DNA of 64,000 bases, taken from the NCBI RefSeq assembly GCF_947497935.1, contig NZ_CANMIO010000019.1:25261-89260 (forward strand). Reading direction: 5' to 3'. The position numbers were made by a program, and so were the translations under genes. This DNA is from an uncultured Shewanella sp. Lineage in GTDB: Bacteria > Pseudomonadota > Gammaproteobacteria > Enterobacterales > Shewanellaceae. Position 1 is the first letter of the stretch; each line of letters begins with the position of its first letter. The notes under the pieces are model-generated. The model ran no database searches, was not told the origin of the DNA, and worked only from the letters and a program-made list of their open reading frames with translations. Shown here in pieces: positions 60,803 through 64,000 of the stretch.

Positions 60803-62806
60803 CTAGGCTTTTATAAACTGCTCTCTGAGTCGGCTGACTTGATCGCGAATAGCAGCGGCTTCTTCAAACTCTAGGTTTTTAGCATGTTCGTGCATCTGCT
60901 TTTCGAGCCTATCGATGTCATGGCTAATATCAGCAGGTTTAGCCACATGGTAAGCCCCCTCTTTCTCTGCTACGCCACGTTCGCTATCGACATATTGATG
61001 ATCGCCAACATCCATAACATCGGTAATACGCTTAACCACACCTTTTGGTGTAATGCCGTTATCTAAATTGTATTGGTGCTGTTTTTCACGACGACGATTG
61101 GTTTCGGTAATCGCTTTATCCATCGACTTAGTAATGCGATCACCATAAAGGATAACCTTACCATTGACGTTACGCGCCGCACGTCCGATAGTCTGAATCA
61201 GTGAGCGCTCAGAACGTAAAAAACCTTCTTTATCGGCGTCGAGAATACAGACTAAAGACACCTCAGGCATATCTAAGCCTTCTCGAAGTAAGTTAATACC
61301 GATAAGCACATCGAATACACCTAGCCTTAAGTCACGGATAATTTCAACACGCTCAACAGTGTCGATATCTGAATGCAAATATCTGACTTTAACACCGTGT
61401 TCATCAAGATACTCGGTGAGATCTTCAGACATTCGTTTAGTCAGCGTTGTAACTAACACACGCTCATTAACAGCAACTCGCTTGCCAATTTCAGAAAGCA
61501 AATCATCAACTTGAATGCCGACTGGCCTAACTTCAATCTCAGGATCAAGCAGACCCGTCGGTCTAACAACCTGCTCGGCAATCTCACCATCAGACTTCTC
61601 GATTTCATAGTCACTAGGCGTTGCTGAAACAAAGATGCTTTGTGGCATGAGCGCTTCAAACTCTTCGAACTTAAGTGGACGATTGTCTAGAGCCGAAGGT
61701 AGGCGGAAGCCATACTCAACGAGGTTCATCTTTCTTGAGCGGTCCCCTTTATACATGGCGCCTATTTGCGGCACAGTAACATGCGACTCATCAATAATCA
61801 GCAAACCATCATCGGGTAGATAATCTAATAATGTTGGCGGCCCATCGCCAGGAGCACGCCCTGATAGGTAACGAGAGTAATTTTCAATACCTGAGCAGTA
61901 ACCCAGTTCAGTCATCATCTCAACATCGTACTGCACACGCTCGGTGATCCGCTGCTCTTCTATCAGCTTATTAAGATCAAGTAGTTGCTTCTTACGCTCT
62001 CTAAGCTCTTCTTTAATATCCTCTGTTGCCGCTAAGATTGACTCTCTAGGCGTAACATAATGACTCTTTGGATAAACGGTGATCCGAGCGATACGTTTAA
62101 CCACATGGCCAGTAAGTGGATCGAACAAGCTTAAACGTTCAATTTCATCATCAAAAAGCTCGATACGAATGGCATGTTTATCTGAATCAGCAGGAAAAAT
62201 ATCAATCACTTCCCCTCTCACCCGATAAGTACCACGCTGTAACTCGACATCATTACGCGTATATTGCAGTTCACTGAGACGTTTTAAGATCTCACGCTGC
62301 GCCATAATCCCACCTTCACGCAGGTGTAATAGCATCTTCATATAAGACTTAGGATCACCCAAGCCATAAATTGCCGACACTGAAGCAATCAGAACGACAT
62401 CTTTCCTCTCTAACAATGCCTTAGTGGCCGATAAGCGCATCTGTTCAATATGTGCATTCACCGATGCATCTTTTTCAATAAAAGTGCCAGTAGAAGGAAC
62501 ATACGCTTCGGGTTGATAGTAGTCGTAGTAAGAAACGAAATATTCGACCGCGTTATGGGGAAAGAACTCTTTCATCTCCCCATAGAGCTGAGCAGCTAGG
62601 GTCTTATTAGGCGCCATAATAATGGTTGGCCGTGACATTTTTGCGATGACATTCGCAACAGTAAAAGTCTTACCAGACCCGGTAACACCTAACAATGTCT
62701 GGCAAGCGACACCGGACTCGAGTCCCTCAACAAGCTTATTGATGGCCGTAGGCTGATCGCCAGCAGGCTGATACATGGACTCTAATTGAAATACAGATTC
62801 TGACAC
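60803..62806 (-). CDS. uvrB: Excinuclease ABC subunit B UvrB
   Basis: Helicase-like damage-verification subunit of nucleotide-excision repair, 667 aa. Walker A is LLGVTGSGKTFTVANV; the beta-hairpin that probes DNA follows in YDYYQPEAYVP; motif II is LLIIDESHVTVPQ; motif VI QTIGRAARN. The C-terminal UVR domain (LEKQMHEHAKNLEFEEAAAIRDQVSRL) binds UvrC. No LexA box of the CTGT-N8-ACAG form is visible upstream. Monocistronic. Confidence 0.98.
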   Translation of the reverse strand: MSESVFQLESMYQPAGDQPTAINKLVEGLESGVACQTLLGVTGSGKTFTVANVIAKMSRPTIIMAPNKTLAAQLYGEMKEFFPHNAVEYFVSYYDYYQPEAYVPSTGTFIEKDASVNAHIEQMRLSATKALLERKDVVLIASVSAIYGLGDPKSYMKMLLHLREGGIMAQREILKRLSELQYTRNDVELQRGTYRVRGEVIDIFPADSDKHAIRIELFDDEIERLSLFDPLTGHVVKRIARITVYPKSHYVTPRESILAATEDIKEELRERKKQLLDLNKLIEEQRITERVQYDVEMMTELGYCSGIENYSRYLSGRAPGDGPPTLLDYLPDDGLLIIDESHVTVPQIGAMYKGDRSRKMNLVEYGFRLPSALDNRPLKFEEFEALMPQSIFVSATPSDYEIEKSDGEIAEQVVRPTGLLDPEIEVRPVGIQVDDLLSEIGKRVAVNERVLVTTLTKRMSEDLTEYLDEHGVKVRYLHSDIDTVERVEIIRDLRLGVFDVLIGINLLREGLDMPEVSLVCILDADKEGFLRSERSLIQTIGRAARNVNGKVILYGDRITKSMDKAITETNRRREKQHQYNLDNGITPKGVVKRITDVMDVGDHQYVDSERGVAEKEGAYHVAKPADISHDIDRLEKQMHEHAKNLEFEEAAAIRDQVSRLREQFIKA

Positions 62807-63756
62807 TCAGATACTTCCCTAGAAAGATGAGCCATTATTTTAACCTAATTCGATTAAAAATGGTGCGTAATCGTTAATTTATCAACTGGCTCATATATAA
62901 AAAGGCAAACACGCATAGCGGTGTTCAGCCTTAGCCTTTCCCATAACCAAAGATAAAGAGCATGCCTTATATGGCCAGCATTGATACCTAAGCTTATCAA
63001 TAGCCGTATATGTCTTTATATTTCTATCCCCTCATAATCCACCTTTGTAAAATGAAGCTAAGTCACATACCACCCATCGACTTGCCATCAATAGGAACAG
63101 AACCCCGTTTTGGACAGGTTTTAAATCCCTCCACGAGGTTAATCGACCAAGGCTTTCACTGTTATCAGTCTTTCTATCAGTTTTACACGCTCTAAAACGC
63201 TAAATGAAACTTTATAACATCGACTAAAGTGCATACTTAGTTATTCCATTGCCACCAAAGCCAATAGAATGGGCATTTTAATTCACAAGAAGGACCGACA
63301 GAGAAGTTACACTTTAGCAACATTTTTGAAATTACCACAATTAACTGTTGCTTTTTCCATCACGCTGTTTTTATTGCCTAAAAAAAACAATCGATAAATT
63401 CGTTCAATTTAAGCCCAATCCCCAATCCATCGGCATTTGACGATGATTTTTCGACTTAACCCACAGGCTTATCCACAGAAACAGTGGATAACTCTCACAA
63501 AGCTCATCTACTGGGGCTTCTAGGGCCTAGTGCAACTAAAGTATGACACGGTGTTTTTTTGAAAGTTTCCTACATTTGTAATTATTGCAGCAGAATTTAG
63601 GATCAGTATTAACCACTAAACGATAGAAAACTGCGATTAACTCATAGACTTGCATTTGCAACTGCTCATATATTAACAAAAGCGCTGCATTCATCATCAT
63701 TATGTGTATTAGGTGAGCACTTAAGCGTATAAATTCATTTTTTTCCCCTTATCGAG
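62807..63756. other. About 950 bases with no clear gene, upstream of uvrB and tRNA-Asn
   Basis: Only one short plus-strand frame (63010-63195, 61 codons) exists; it has no family and a weak ribosome site and is not called. A pair of inverted DnaA-box-like sequences lies at 63469-63491. The region near 63300-63400 is AT-rich. The promoter for uvrB should lie in the first ~150 bases. Confidence 0.45.
63469..63491. promoter_or_regulatory. Inverted pair of DnaA-box-like sequences
   Basis: TTATCCACA (63469-63477) is a perfect consensus DnaA box; AGTGGATAA (63483-63491) is the inverted box TTATCCACT, one base from consensus, 5 bases away. No AT-rich unwinding repeats or dnaA/gidA genes are adjacent, so it is not oriC as such. 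Confidence 0.6.
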
Positions 63757-63785
63757 TTGACTCAATTGTAAGAGCGATTTAATAT
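63757..63785 (+). promoter_or_regulatory. tRNA-Asn promoter
   Basis: TTGACT (63757-63762), 17-base spacer, TAATAT (63780-63785), then the GC-rich GCGCTCCGTC discriminator. The first tRNA starts 35 bases after the -10 box. Confidence 0.85.
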
Positions 63786-63820
63786 GCGCTCCGTCTTCAA
63801 CGAGACGTAACTTAAACGCT

Positions 63821-63896
63821 TCCCCTGTAGTTCAGTTGGTAGAACGGCGGACTGTTAATCCGTATGTCACTGGTTCGAGTCCAGTCTGGGGAGCCA
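63821..63896 (+). tRNA. tRNA-Asn (GTT), copy 1
   Basis: 76 bases including encoded CCA; anticodon GTT in ACTGTTAATC, acceptor TCCCCTG/CTGGGGA, discriminator G. Confidence 0.97.
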
Positions 63897-63927
63897 CTTT
63901 TATTAAAGTTAATTAAAGTATTACGAT

Positions 63928-64000
63928 TCCCCTGTAGTTCAGTTGGTAGAACGGCGGACTGTTAATCCGTATGTCACTGGTTCGAGTCCAGTCTGGGGAG
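63928..64000 (+). tRNA. tRNA-Asn (GTT), copy 2, cut by window end
   Basis: Identical to copy 1 for its visible 73 bases; only the terminal CCA falls outside the window. A 31-base spacer separates the copies, which are probably one transcript. Confidence 0.95.

Noticed and set aside
63010..63195. Short plus-strand frame of 61 codons upstream of tRNA-Asn
   Set aside because: No recognisable family, weak start and no conserved context.
1..64000. CRISPR arrays
   Set aside because: The only repeats with regular spacing are the tRNA-Tyr cluster and short tandem arrays; no repeat-spacer structure or cas genes.

Overview
The window is a chromosomal segment of a marine gammaproteobacterium, almost certainly the genus Shewanella. 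This is inferred from gene content and order: a complete zwf-pgl-edd-eda operon divergent from hexR, then pykA, fadE, a PsrA-like regulator and an SO_2500/VC2046-type protein; a GntR-prpB-prpC-acnD-prpF methylcitrate operon; DUF406, YchJ and Smr proteins; and a rhombosortase beside queC. A species cannot be named from the sequence alone.

Layout. 1-4 kb: the 3' part of a sensor kinase, its NarL/LuxR-type response regulator, and a secreted subtilisin-like protease. 4-12 kb: an accessory stretch, AT-rich at least from 4.7 to 10 kb. It holds an orphan small protein behind a C10 tract, an internally deleted IS3-family element, a GIY-YIG protein, a coupled CoiA-like nuclease / UvrD-like helicase pair, and a coupled methyltransferase / HNH nuclease pair. 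12-20.4 kb: a YkgJ-type cysteine-cluster protein and the propionate (methylcitrate cycle) operon with its GntR regulator and two upstream operators. Several unusual short repeats lie here. 20.6-28.3 kb: YegS-like lipid kinase and a tripartite RND efflux operon with an upstream LysR regulator. 28.7-37.4 kb: PatZ-like protein acetyltransferase, a diguanylate cyclase, an EptA-like phosphoethanolamine transferase, a DmeF-like metal exporter with a MarR regulator, and ecotin. 37.5-45 kb: Entner-Doudoroff and oxidative pentose phosphate genes with HexR and pyruvate kinase. 45-55.7 kb: FadE and a PsrA-like regulator, an M2 dipeptidase, Smr protein, NTF2-like protein, YchJ, a GGDEF-EAL protein, a DUF406 protein and an SO_2500-like protein. 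56-57 kb: five near-identical tRNA-Tyr genes. 57-62.8 kb: a PLP enzyme of the cysteine synthase family, queE and queC (preQ0 synthesis), rhombosortase and uvrB. 62.8-64 kb: about 1 kb without a clear gene, with a DnaA-box pair, then two tRNA-Asn genes, the second cut by the window end.

How the genes work together. Zwf, Pgl, Edd and Eda convert glucose-6-phosphate to pyruvate and glyceraldehyde-3-phosphate. HexR-like sites upstream of hexR and pykA, and weaker candidates upstream of zwf, suggest one regulon. PrpC, AcnD, PrpF and PrpB oxidise propionyl-CoA to pyruvate and succinate. FadE with PsrA handles fatty-acid oxidation, which can feed the methylcitrate cycle when odd-chain acids are used.

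The best candidates for something undescribed are the two translationally coupled pairs in the accessory stretch: CoiA-like nuclease plus UvrD-like helicase (6869-9885), and class I methyltransferase plus HNH nuclease (10052-11970). Both look like defence modules by composition and context, but this is inference. Small dispersed palindromic elements (three kinds) and short tandem repeats at gene 3' ends are also worth attention.
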